A stretch of DNA of 44,331 bases from JBBTUF01 sp038063855 (GCA_038063855.1 JBBTUF010000008.1:1-44331); one strand, 5' to 3'. Counted from the first letter of the stretch, positions 15,467-23,016 are shown. Numbers and translations: made by a program. Notes: a model not told the origin generated them from the letters alone.

Positions 15467-15653
15467 AACCCACCAAAAAATACTTTGGTTTGTTGTCGGC
15501 TTTGTAAGCTGTTTCGTATTAATGGCAACAATCGGTTTTTATTTTGAAGAAGCGGAAGGTAAGGAACATGAGCCATCGTTAAAATTTGAAGACTTCTATT
15601 ACATACTACCTGATTCTTACCTAGATCAATTCGATACCTACAATCTTGTATAA
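15450..15653 (+). CDS. 67-aa single-pass membrane protein
   Basis: One membrane helix (about 10-30, ILWFVVGFVSCFVLMATIGFY) followed by an acidic extracytoplasmic tail (EEAEGKEHEPSLKFEDFYY). It overlaps the zinc-ribbon gene. Unknown function; small membrane proteins of this type are common cargo of mobile elements. Confidence 0.5.
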   Translation: MNTINKTHQKILWFVVGFVSCFVLMATIGFYFEEAEGKEHEPSLKFEDFYYILPDSYLDQFDTYNLV

Positions 15654-15738
15654 AAACTCTATTTTACAAATTCCACAGCATTGGGTATATCTGAACTGCC
15701 GAACATATTTCTAGGTTACTAGGTTTTCAAACATTTAC

Positions 15739-16050
15739 ATGGCAGGTGACATATCCCGCACTAACGGACAAAAAGGTGGCAGACCAAAAGCTAACCATAC
15801 GCTTATGGCAGAAAAAATGCGTGAGCTTTTGATACAAAAGGTTTTTGATGAATTTGGACCTCTTATTGATGCTCAAATACAAAAAGCGAAAGGAACAACT
15901 ATCGTCTCAGAAAAAGACGGCACGATTGTATTTAAAGATAACCTTCCTGATACCCAAGCTTTTAAGACCCTCTTGGAGCAGGCAGTTGGTAAACCCAAAG
16001 AAACTATTGAGCAAACCACGCAAATAAAAACGTTGATCATGGATCTATAA
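15739..16050 (+). CDS. 103-aa DNA-binding-like protein (GGRPK start)
   Basis: Begins RTNGQKGGRPKANHTLMAEKM, a basic Gly-Arg-Pro-Lys hook typical of small phage/plasmid proteins such as DUF5681 or terminase-small-subunit-like proteins. A helix RELLIQKVFDEFGPLIDAQI follows, and QAVGKPKETIEQ lies near the end. It opens the replication-type gene block of element B (15739-18500). It probably binds DNA; a specific role is not known. Confidence 0.55.
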   Translation: MAGDISRTNGQKGGRPKANHTLMAEKMRELLIQKVFDEFGPLIDAQIQKAKGTTIVSEKDGTIVFKDNLPDTQAFKTLLEQAVGKPKETIEQTTQIKTLIMDL

Positions 16051-16090
16051 AGGGCTTGCAAAATAAGTAAAACCCCGTCAGTGTTTAAGA

Positions 16091-16804
16091 ATGGCAGCTA
16101 AAAAGTTTCCATTCAAAGTTGACTCTCAAATTAAACGCTATATTAGCGAGATACTTGCTCATCGAAGAATGTACGAGCTTCTTTCGCCCAAGGAACTTGC
16201 GACCCATGAATTGGACTTGGAGCTATATAAACACCCTGAACACCCCACTACCCAACCTTCAGAAAATGGAAAATTATTTTTTGAGTATTTAGAAAAAAAG
16301 GGAATTATTAGTAAGCCATATTATCAGGACGAACGCGGCTACAGTTCGGGACCAGCCAGCATTATTGTTTACAAATCAAAAGCAAGTTTCAACTTACTGA
16401 ATGACGTCAAGATTGCACAGATCGGCGACATAATATCTCCGCAAAAACATTCTTATAAAGCCGGGAGGCTAATAACACAGGATTCCGAAGGAAACTTCTG
16501 CTATGGTCGTGATAAGAGAATATTTCTAGAAAAAGACAACCATCTTTACTATTACGTTTTTCTGGCAATATTTGTCCTGAGTAAAGAATGTGGCTCTGTA
16601 AAATATAACCGTATAATCGATTTTGTGAAGAAACATTTTAAAAACCCGAAAAGGACTCGACCTTTAACAGAAAAATCGATACAGAACACAATCAATAACT
16701 CGATCAAAGAAATGCTGCCGGAGACTGCTACGGTGAATGGTGATGAAATACTGAAAGCCTTGGATGGGGTCGGTATAGAGTTCAAAAATCCTTTTATTTC
16801 GTAA
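16091..16804 (+). CDS. 237-aa hypothetical protein of element B
   Basis: A soluble, mixed alpha/beta protein with no recognised domain. Notable segments are EILAHRRMYELLSPKELATHELDLELYK near the N-terminus, GRLITQDSEGNFCYGRDKRIFLEKD in the middle, and a helical C-terminus (SVKYNRIIDFVKKHF). It lies 40 bp after the GGRPK gene and ends before a terminator at 16832-16857. Confidence 0.6.
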   Translation: MAAKKFPFKVDSQIKRYISEILAHRRMYELLSPKELATHELDLELYKHPEHPTTQPSENGKLFFEYLEKKGIISKPYYQDERGYSSGPASIIVYKSKASFNLLNDVKIAQIGDIISPQKHSYKAGRLITQDSEGNFCYGRDKRIFLEKDNHLYYYVFLAIFVLSKECGSVKYNRIIDFVKKHFKNPKRTRPLTEKSIQNTINNSIKEMLPETATVNGDEILKALDGVGIEFKNPFIS

Positions 16805-16831
16805 GTGTCTTAAAACTTATACTTGCTTGTG

Positions 16832-16857
16832 GAAGCTTATAGAAAGCTTCTTTTTTG
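16832..16857 (+). terminator. Intrinsic terminator after the 237-aa gene
   Basis: The stem GAAGCTT/AAGCTTC is followed by TTTTTTG. Confidence 0.75.
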
Positions 16858-16940
16858 TTTTGCAAGATAAGGATTTTTTGAATCAATAAGCCGAATAATT
16901 TTTCGTAAGCACTTTCAATCTATTAGAGAATGGCCTTGTT

Positions 16941-17105
16941 ATGACAACAGGGTCACTGAAAAAATTTATAAGCATTTACCGAAAGCTCTGGCCAGATGAA
17001 GACTTGACCGAAGAAGATGTATTGCGAAAGGCTGAAGCCCTGTTGCAACTTTATCGTGCCGTTTACGGACTGCCACTTGAAACGGGGCCACCTGAGGATG
17101 AATAA
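16941..17105 (+). CDS. 54-aa helical protein preceding the helicase gene
   Basis: Starts MTTGSLKKFISIYRKLW, then DEDLTEEDVLRKAEALLQ and LYRAVYGLPLE. Size, helical spacing and the LKKF / VYGLP segments parallel the 62-aa protein before the initiator of element A (VKKF..., VYKPM). The two appear to be one family linked to replication genes. It is 36 bp from the next start codon and read in the same direction. Confidence 0.6.
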   Translation: MTTGSLKKFISIYRKLWPDEDLTEEDVLRKAEALLQLYRAVYGLPLETGPPEDE

Positions 17106-17141
17106 GATCCACGGAATTATTATTTACTTTAAAAATTAAAC

Positions 17142-18500
17142 ATGGAAACAAACGACATAACAGCTACTTCATATATTTTTAATGACGGCAGAATTGCAGA
17201 AATGATCTACGGCCCGTTAAAAAAGATTACTGGCTTTGCACTTTGGGAGAACAACAAAATGAGCATTGAATTAAAGATACAGCTTGATGACGAGAGTAAA
17301 GCAAACATCATCCCACTCTCTGCAAAAAATGGCATGGTCGCAAAAAAGTTTGTACTCTTCCCTTCTACAGCAACGGAGTACGTTTCAAACCTGGAACTTT
17401 ATAATGAGGTGCGAAGCTTCTTAAGTAAGTACATAACACTCCCTTCGCAATTTCTAACAGTGGCAACGGCATACGTAATGATGAGTTGGGTTCATGACCA
17501 ATTCCATACGCTACCTTACTTGAGGGTAATCGGACTATACGGCACTGGTAAAACACGATTTTTGGAGGTAACAGGCAACATAAGCTATAAAAGCATGATC
17601 GCTGGCGGATCAATCTCGCACGCTGCCGTCTTCCGTACAATCGACATGATTAAAGGAACATTGGTATTTGATGAAGCTGATTTTAGAAGCTCTGAAATAT
17701 GGTCTGAAATCGTGAAAATCCTCAACTCCGGCCATACTAAGGGATTCCCGGTTGTCCGAATGGAGAAAAATAAAGGAGATAAATTTGACCCCACAACTTT
17801 TGAGGTCTTTGGTCCAAAAATCTTAGCTTCACGAGAACGCTTTGTTGATGAAGCACTCGAAAGCAGATGCTTGACTCAATACCTTCTCCCCCTGAAGCAC
17901 AATACAGCACCAACACATTTACCAAAAGAATTTGAACAAGAGGCGCTTGATCTGCGTAATAAGCTACTCATGTTCAGGTTTAAAAATCTCGGCCATATAC
18001 CAATTGATGAAACAACCGTAAAAGACAGCGGCATCTTGAGATTAAAACAAAGTGCCCTCGCACTCACATGTGTAGCAAAAGCAATTGATGAGAATATTCT
18101 TACGAAGGTAACTGAATTTCTTAAAGATTATGAAAACGAATTACAAGCACAGCAAGTAAACGATGTTAAAGCGGATGTCCTGATATGCATTCTTGGGTGC
18201 CTGAAGAAAAACAAGACGGAGAAAATTCGAATAGGTGAAATTGCAAAGGAATTTGAAGATCGGTTTAAAGAGCATTATTCGGATATCCAAACAGAAAAGT
18301 ACGACTACGACTCAAAGATGTTCTTTTCAAATCATGACATTCGAATCAGCCCAAAGCGTGTTGGAAGTGTTGTACGGAAACTTGGCATAGGGCTTCGGCG
18401 AGATGGGCATGGATTTTATATCCCCATACCAGAAGAACAACGCAGGATTCAGTTGTTAGCAGAGCGTTACGGCATCGATCAATACCCAGAAAGTAATTAA
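17142..18500 (+). CDS. Helicase/primase-type P-loop ATPase of element B
   Basis: A 452-residue protein. Walker A GLYGTGKT (131-138) and Walker B TLVFDEAD (about 173-180) lie in the middle, followed by a sensor-like region KILASRERF and an arginine-bearing stretch ESRCLTQ. The C-terminus (about 330-452) looks like winged-helix modules (IGEIAKEF, PKRVGSVVRKLGIGLRRD). The layout resembles DUF927/DUF3631-type replicative ATPases of plasmids and phages. It probably unwinds or loads at the element's origin. There is no primase domain. It sits after the 54-aa helper and before the recombinase control region. Confidence 0.7.
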   Translation: METNDITATSYIFNDGRIAEMIYGPLKKITGFALWENNKMSIELKIQLDDESKANIIPLSAKNGMVAKKFVLFPSTATEYVSNLELYNEVRSFLSKYITLPSQFLTVATAYVMMSWVHDQFHTLPYLRVIGLYGTGKTRFLEVTGNISYKSMIAGGSISHAAVFRTIDMIKGTLVFDEADFRSSEIWSEIVKILNSGHTKGFPVVRMEKNKGDKFDPTTFEVFGPKILASRERFVDEALESRCLTQYLLPLKHNTAPTHLPKEFEQEALDLRNKLLMFRFKNLGHIPIDETTVKDSGILRLKQSALALTCVAKAIDENILTKVTEFLKDYENELQAQQVNDVKADVLICILGCLKKNKTEKIRIGEIAKEFEDRFKEHYSDIQTEKYDYDSKMFFSNHDIRISPKRVGSVVRKLGIGLRRDGHGFYIPIPEEQRRIQLLAERYGIDQYPESN

Positions 18501-18542
18501 CAATGTTAACAAAGTTAACATTCCCTAGGGTATTGGTATAAT
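18496..18542 (+). promoter_or_regulatory. Promoter and operator array of recombinase B
   Basis: The block ATTAACAATGTTAAC, then AAAGTTAACA, overlaps a promoter: -35 TTAACA (18515-18520), 16-bp spacer, -10 TATAAT (18537-18542). Three TTAAC units in and next to the -35 suggest repression by a DNA-binding protein. Expected start site is about 18549, exactly where the structured leader begins. Confidence 0.6.
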
Positions 18543-18547
18543 AAAAA

Positions 18548-18653
18548 TGCTTAGAAGTGGTGGACTTGAAACTATTATCAATTCGCAATATATTTATTTC
18601 AGCACCAGAGCTTCATCACTTCTAAGCAATTTGATGGTTTCAGCTCTGGTGCT
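18548..18653 (+). promoter_or_regulatory. Interleaved inverted repeats in the leader of recombinase B
   Basis: Arm A TGCTTAGAAGTG (18548-18559) pairs exactly with A' CACTTCTAAGCA (18617-18628). Arm B AGCACCAGAGCT (18601-18612) pairs exactly with B' AGCTCTGGTGCT (18642-18653). The order A-B-A'-B' permits a pseudoknot or two competing hairpins. B-B' is followed by TTT and lies 17 bp before the recombinase ATG. A control element for recombinase expression is inferred. Confidence 0.65.
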
Positions 18654-18670
18654 TTTAGTTGCTTAAAAAT

Positions 18671-20353
18671 ATGGACAATCATGACATTAAATATTTTCTC
18701 TATGCAAGAAGATCGGTAGAGAAAAAAGACGGGGAGGAAAAAATTATCTCTGTTGAATCACAGCTCAAGGAAATGCGTGAACTTGGAAAGCGAGAAGGCT
18801 TGAAAATTATAAAAACCTTCGAAGAAACAAAGTCTGCAAAGTATCCTGGTCGTCCTGTATTTGGTGAGATGATAAAGAGAATTCAAAAAGGTGAAGCTCA
18901 AGGTATTATCTGCTTCAAGATTGATAGATTGGCTCGTAATCCTTTAGACGAGGGTACTGTTAAATATCTCTTGCGAGAAAGAATTATCAAACACATTAGA
19001 GCTTCCGATAGAAGTTGGTTTCCTGAAGATAATGCTCTCATCGCTTCTGTAGAGTTTGGTGTTGCAGATCAGTTTTCTCGTGATCTTGGTAAGCACGTTA
19101 AAAGAGGTATTCGGGTAAAGCTTGAAAAGGGTGATAGGCCTGGTGTTGCTCCTCTAGGTTACAAAAACAGCAAGCTTCGACTTAAGGGAGAAGAAACTGT
19201 ACTGGTTGATGAGGAACGCTTTCCTCTTGTACGCAAGATATTTGACTTCTTGCTTAGTGGTAAATATTCAGCCCTTGCTATATGGAAAATTGCAACCAAT
19301 GATTGGCTATTAAGAAATCGTAGGGGTGGAAAAATTGCTCGATCTCAAGTTTACAACATCCTCTCAAATCCTTACTACTACGGCATGTTTGAGTGGCCTG
19401 TGGGTTCTGGTACTTGGTACAAAGGGAACCACACTCCAATGATCACCGAAGAAGAATATGATGTTGTTCAATACCTTTTAGGCAGAAAGGGACAACCCAG
19501 ACCTAAGACTCATATCTTTGCTTATACAGGCCTGATGAAATGCGGCCAGTGTGGAGCTTCAATTACAGCTTCAGAAAAATGGAAGCATCAACGAAACGGC
19601 AATGTCCATCATTACATTTATTACCATTGCACAAGAAGAGTGAGTCCTGGTTGCACACAAATCGCTGTTACTGAAAAAGCTCTTGAAAAAGAAATTCTTG
19701 ATTTCCTTAGCCGCATTGAAATACCTCCCGAATTCCATGAATGGGCTATTGAAGAATTGAAAATACGGCATGAACGGGAAAAGAAGGATCGAAACAGTGT
19801 ACTTCACAATCAGCAATTAGCTTACGATAAGGTAATTTCCGATCTTGATATGATATTAGAACTACGCATGGCTAAGGAATTGACTGCGGAAGATTATGCG
19901 GTGAAAAAAGCAAAACTGGAAAAAGATAAACTCACACTCAAGAAAAATCTCGATACAGTTGATGAAAGAGTGGATCAGTGGTTGGAAAAAGCAGAGGAGT
20001 TCTATTCTTTAGCGGAGACAGCACGAGCTGAATTCCAAGCTGGCGATTTAGAGAAGCGGAAAAGTATCTTTGCCAAGCTAGGTTCGCACCACTTGCTTAG
20101 AGACAAAATACTAACAATACAAACGGAAAAACCGGTTTTGGTCATAGAAAGATCCGCAAATGAAGTACGCCGGATTCACGAGAGGTTGGAACCGACAAAA
20201 AATGTTGCAGACAAAGAACAACTAAAGAAACTGTACTCAAAAAATCTTACTCTGTGCGCGGGAGAGGACTCGAACCTCCACGGGATTGCTCCCACATGCC
20301 CCTCAAGCATGCACGGCTACCAGTTACGTCACCCGCGCGTATCTATATTGTAA
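18671..20353 (+). CDS. Large serine recombinase (integrase) of element B; runs antisense through tRNA-Leu
   Basis: 560 residues from ATG 18671. The resolvase domain starts YFLYARRSVEK (YARRS catalytic motif) with DRLARNPLDEGT as the arginine helix. The Recombinase domain follows (GYKNS... RSQVYNILSNPYYYGMFEWP). A zinc ribbon has CGQC and YYHCTRRVSPGC, and a coiled coil lies at about 375-440. It is clearly homologous to the integrase of element A. The last 33 codons lie over the whole tRNA-Leu gene in antisense and continue a few bases past its 5' end, so the tail (CAGEDSNLHG...) is tRNA-derived. It also overlaps the LAGLIDADG gene by 11 bp. A TTG at 18659 is a weaker start. Expression is probably set by the operators and leader just upstream. 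Confidence 0.92.
   Translation: MDNHDIKYFLYARRSVEKKDGEEKIISVESQLKEMRELGKREGLKIIKTFEETKSAKYPGRPVFGEMIKRIQKGEAQGIICFKIDRLARNPLDEGTVKYLLRERIIKHIRASDRSWFPEDNALIASVEFGVADQFSRDLGKHVKRGIRVKLEKGDRPGVAPLGYKNSKLRLKGEETVLVDEERFPLVRKIFDFLLSGKYSALAIWKIATNDWLLRNRRGGKIARSQVYNILSNPYYYGMFEWPVGSGTWYKGNHTPMITEEEYDVVQYLLGRKGQPRPKTHIFAYTGLMKCGQCGASITASEKWKHQRNGNVHHYIYYHCTRRVSPGCTQIAVTEKALEKEILDFLSRIEIPPEFHEWAIEELKIRHEREKKDRNSVLHNQQLAYDKVISDLDMILELRMAKELTAEDYAVKKAKLEKDKLTLKKNLDTVDERVDQWLEKAEEFYSLAETARAEFQAGDLEKRKSIFAKLGSHHLLRDKILTIQTEKPVLVIERSANEVRRIHERLEPTKNVADKEQLKKLYSKNLTLCAGEDSNLHGIAPTCPSSMHGYQLRHPRVSIL
20255..20338 (-). tRNA. tRNA-Leu (GAG)
   Basis: The acceptor GCGCGGG/CCCGCGC is perfect. The anticodon stem CATGC/GCATG has loop TTGAGGG (anticodon GAG). 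The long variable arm TGGGAGCAATCCCG is typical of class II leucine tRNAs. The T arm is GGAGG-TTCGAGT-CCTCT and the discriminator is A73. CCA is not encoded. The gene is wholly covered by the antisense 3' end of recombinase B and lies 4 bp downstream of the LAGLIDADG gene. Likely right attachment site of element B. Confidence 0.95.
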
Positions 20354-21008
20354 GACCCACTATAGCTAAAGCTTTTTCAATTTTCAACCGCTTTCTTTTT
20401 AAGCACACCTTATGTTTGCTATAATACATCGCTTTTAAGATTTTTAATGATTCTCTTTTCCCATATTTTATTTGAAGCGTACTTTTTTTTCTGCCACTGT
20501 AATTAATATGCCCTTTTATATGAATACGCTTTTGAATTTCTTTGCGAATCCATACGATATATCTTTCGCTCGCTGAAATGAAGCATGTATAGAACATAAA
20601 ACTTGAGCGCCAACGAGGATCATAGTACGAATAAAATGTGCCGTCGCCATCAAACGACCCTCGTAAAAAATCGAAAAAATATTTTTTTGGTATATCGATT
20701 TCCCCAAGAGTACGCGACTTCGCTGGAGTCAAGCCAATAGCAAGAAGGAATTTATAAAAAAGTACGTCTCCGAACTGTACACGATAATATCGCTTCTTGC
20801 TCGACCCTGAGCCTTTTGTTCCAATTTTTACTTTTATTTTTAAACAGTGTAATATGTTCTCGAGTTGATCTCGATCTTTCGATGTTATATCAATATGCCG
20901 CCCATCATTCAGTAAACATCCATCAGTCGTAATAAGTCCAATTGCATAGGCAAATTCTGGCGACCATTCTATTTTGACATTACCCTTTGGCTTTGACCCA
21001 GGTTTCAT
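20343..21008 (-). CDS. Free-standing LAGLIDADG homing endonuclease-like protein
   Basis: A 221-residue protein with two LAGLIDADG helices: FAYAIGLITTDGCL (about 19-32, acidic residue D29) and FLRGSFDGDGTF (about 114-125, D120/D122). The rest is basic and beta-rich, as in the DNA saddle of these enzymes. Such proteins cut long specific sites to spread themselves or their host intron/intein. Here there is no intron or intein: the gene is free-standing between rplS and tRNA-Leu and ends 4 bp before the tRNA. It may instead be a WhiA-like regulator fold, but the DGDG-type acidic residues favour a nuclease. Confidence 0.75.
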   Translation of the reverse strand: MKPGSKPKGNVKIEWSPEFAYAIGLITTDGCLLNDGRHIDITSKDRDQLENILHCLKIKVKIGTKGSGSSKKRYYRVQFGDVLFYKFLLAIGLTPAKSRTLGEIDIPKKYFFDFLRGSFDGDGTFYSYYDPRWRSSFMFYTCFISASERYIVWIRKEIQKRIHIKGHINYSGRKKSTLQIKYGKRESLKILKAMYYSKHKVCLKRKRLKIEKALAIVGLTI

Positions 21009-21067
21009 GCCACGTATTATACCTCAAGCTTATAGCGTCTGCCAATAAAAATCCCTTAAATTCATTT

Positions 21068-21097
21068 AAAAAAGCGAGGAGTTATTCCTCGCTTTTT
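21068..21097. terminator. Terminator overlapping the rplS stop codon
   Basis: AAAAAGCGAGGA/TCCTCGCTTTTT surrounds GTTAT, which contains the rplS stop (TAA on the minus strand). It can work on both strands and separates rplS from the LAGLIDADG gene. Confidence 0.8.
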
Positions 21098-21504
21098 GAT
21101 TCTTCTGTTTTTGCTTTGCTGCCTGAACCTTCCCCGTCTCGACCTGGTCGATCCGAGGCAGACGCGGTGAATCGTGTTTGACGCATTTTCTTGCGCGTAT
21201 CGCGTGCCGCTTTCTCGCGAATGTAATACAATTTTGCTCGGCGTACTCGAGTAGCTCGACGAGTAATTTCAACTTTTTCAATAATTGGAGAGTGAATTGG
21301 AAATACGCGCTCAACGCCAACGCCGGCCGAAACTTTGCGAACGGTAAATGTGCCCGTTGCGCCAACACCATGTTTTGTCGCAATAATAATACCTTCAAAT
21401 GTTTGCAAGCGTGTTTTTTCACCCTCACGAACTTTCTGTACAACGCGCACCGTATCGCCAGGCTTTATTTCAGTCTTCCAGTTAATGGTTTCGCTTGGTT
21501 TCAT
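21082..21504 (-). CDS. rplS: Ribosomal protein L19
   Basis: A 140-residue large-subunit protein at the interface with the small subunit. Family signatures are IKPGDTVRVVQKVREGEKTRLQTFEGI, FTVRKVSAGVGVERVFPIHSP and RRAKLYYIREK. The core ends at about residue 110. The remaining C-terminal extension is polar (GSGSKAKTEESKSEE) and includes ASDRPGRDGEG, encoded by a GC-rich dyad at 21134-21167 that looks like an in-frame palindromic insertion. It lies 20 bp downstream of the RluD-type gene, likely one transcript. Confidence 0.95.
   Translation of the reverse strand: MKPSETINWKTEIKPGDTVRVVQKVREGEKTRLQTFEGIIIATKHGVGATGTFTVRKVSAGVGVERVFPIHSPIIEKVEITRRATRVRRAKLYYIREKAARDTRKKMRQTRFTASASDRPGRDGEGSGSKAKTEESKSEE
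21134..21167. repeat. GC-rich dyad inside the rplS 3' end
   Basis: CCGTCT and AGACGCGG form outer arms (one bulge), with CGACC/GGTCG inside. It encodes part of the non-conserved L19 tail. It is one of several in-frame dyads in core genes of this window. Confidence 0.45.
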
Positions 21505-21524
21505 ATGAACTTCTTTATATCATA

Positions 21525-22235
21525 CTACACGCCATTACGCAATTGCTTGAGCGTGCCTGCAAGATCTTTTGGTAGTGGCGCCTCAACATGAATCTTTGTG
21601 CCTTTTGTATTGATAAACTCAATACTTGATGCATGTAAAAATTGCCGGCCAAGCCCCGCGGGACATAAAAAGCGCTTACCACCGTAAAGAGAATCACATA
21701 CAACTGGATGACCGAGATGCGCCAGGTGTGAGCGAATTTGATGCGTACGGCCAGTTTTCGGCTCTACCAAAAGAAGTGTGAAAGAATCCTTCGACGAGCT
21801 CAGGACAAATCGCTCAACAACTTTGTAATGTGTTATAGCTTCGCGACTCCTTCCTTGTTTGCCGCCAACAACTCGTTTTTCAAAATGCTTTGTCGAGCGC
21901 GCAATTGGAGCGTCAATAATACCTGAATCTTTTTTTACAGCTCCCACCACAAGCGCGCTATATTTTTTATGAACGCCGCGAGCTTGAAAAAGTTTTTTTA
22001 AATGTTCAAATGATTTTTGATTTCGGGCAATTAGTAAAACGCCCGAGGTGTCGCGATCGAGCCGATGTACAATGCCTGACCGAATTATGTCTTCGCCAAC
22101 ACCTTCGATCTCTGGATAATTCTCGAGCAACCAATCGACAACCGTGCCCGACATGTGCCGAGCATCGTGATGCACTACCATGCCAGCCGGTTTTGCTATC
22201 GCGATAATATCTTTGTCCTTATAAATTATTTTCAT
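21525..22235 (-). CDS. RluD-family RNA pseudouridine synthase
   Basis: A 236-residue protein. The catalytic motif HRLDRDTSG (57-65, Asp60 as nucleophile) and the following GVLLIARN, KKYSALVVG and GRTHQIRSHLAHLGHPVVCDSLYGG identify the RluA/RluD family, which isomerises uridines in rRNA or tRNA. There is no S4 domain, so it is the short form. The peptide SSSKDS at about 150 is encoded by a TCCTTCGACGAGCTCAGGA repeat (21787-21805). Which rRNA/tRNA site it modifies cannot be told. Adjacent to rplS, as often in bacteria. Confidence 0.9.
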   Translation of the reverse strand: MKIIYKDKDIIAIAKPAGMVVHHDARHMSGTVVDWLLENYPEIEGVGEDIIRSGIVHRLDRDTSGVLLIARNQKSFEHLKKLFQARGVHKKYSALVVGAVKKDSGIIDAPIARSTKHFEKRVVGGKQGRSREAITHYKVVERFVLSSSKDSFTLLLVEPKTGRTHQIRSHLAHLGHPVVCDSLYGGKRFLCPAGLGRQFLHASSIEFINTKGTKIHVEAPLPKDLAGTLKQLRNGV

Positions 22236-22309
22236 AACTCAATCAGTAAAATAATGCCTAATTTTTTCAGCTTAACCCAAAGGGCTCCGACGCTGCAAAA
22301 AATTACTTA

Positions 22310-22723
22310 TTATTTTACTGCTCTTATTCTCTCGGCTATTGTTTTAATATCTTCTTTTGGTGGATTTGAAACTACGGAGTGGATTGACGAGCCGCCATCG
22401 CCCTGCCAGCGTGGAATAATATGAAAATGTACATGATCAACCGCCTGCCCCGCCCACTTGCCGTGATTGATACCAAGCGTAAAACCATCGGGAGCAAGTG
22501 AACTCTTTATCATACCAACTACAATTTGCACGCGCTCAAAAAATGGGCCAACATTTTCTTTTTGCATATCGAGAATATTTTCTGCATGTATCTTTGGAAT
22601 CACAAGCGTATGCCCTGGCGAGCGAGGTATGTTATCAAGAAACGCATATACAACATCGTCTTCGTACACACATTCGGTCGCAATTTCTTTTTTAATAAAC
22701 TTACAAAAAATACAGGTTTCCAT
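22310..22723 (-). CDS. HIT-family nucleotide hydrolase
   Basis: 137 residues from ATG 22723, chosen because METCIFCKFIKKEI is the usual HIT start with a Cys pair. The histidine triad HVHFHII (97-103) gives nucleoside-phosphate hydrolase/transferase activity (HinT/Fhit-like). NIPRSPGHTLVIPKIHAENI is the typical substrate-loop segment. A 24-bp copy of the gene's first bases recurs at 23058-23081. Confidence 0.9.
   Translation of the reverse strand: METCIFCKFIKKEIATECVYEDDVVYAFLDNIPRSPGHTLVIPKIHAENILDMQKENVGPFFERVQIVVGMIKSSLAPDGFTLGINHGKWAGQAVDHVHFHIIPRWQGDGGSSIHSVVSNPPKEDIKTIAERIRAVK
22700..22723 (-). repeat. 24-bp direct repeat, copy in the HIT gene start
   Basis: CTTACAAAAAATACAGGTTT plus CCAT occurs exactly here and at 23058-23081. 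Here it encodes the first eight HIT residues. Confidence 0.85.
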
Positions 22724-22774
22724 ATTGGTTCGTAATAAACTCAAACTGCTCTTGCAACCCAGATAAAATATAAA

Positions 22775-22808
22775 AAGAGCCGCCTCGAGAAGAGAGAGCG
22801 GCGGCGAT
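22775..22808 (-). terminator. Terminator of the 58-aa gene
   Basis: On the minus strand GCCGCC...GGCGGC with an intervening T/C-rich loop is followed by TCTTTTT, between the 58-aa gene and the HIT gene. Confidence 0.6.
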
Positions 22809-22833
22809 AAAAACACTACTATCTACAAAAACC

Positions 22834-23010
22834 TTAGTTTTTTGCATAGTAATCACGGGACAATTGTTTGCGTGTTTTCTTTGCAGTTGATTTTACTGCC
22901 CGCCAATTTCGTTCGTCAATATTAAAATCAAGCGACTTTTTTAGTGTTCGCTTTACAATATTTAATTCAGCCTCTATATTTAAAATTTTTGATTGCAACG
23001 ATTCAGCCAT
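22834..23010 (-). CDS. 58-aa small helical protein
   Basis: From ATG 23010: MAESLQSKILNIEAELNIVK, then a basic half (RAVKSTAKKTRKQLSRDYY). It is predicted to be a two-helix, coiled-coil-prone, basic protein. A promoter with consensus -10 (23017-23022) and a dedicated terminator (22775-22808) support a real gene. No family recognised. It lies between the two 24-bp repeats. Confidence 0.6.
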   Translation of the reverse strand: MAESLQSKILNIEAELNIVKRTLKKSLDFNIDERNWRAVKSTAKKTRKQLSRDYYAKN

Positions 23011-23016
23011 GCGTGC

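Noticed and set aside
20255..20338. Group I intron in tRNA-Leu, suggested by the neighbouring LAGLIDADG gene
   Set aside because: The tRNA folds without interruption; the only extra length is the normal long variable arm.
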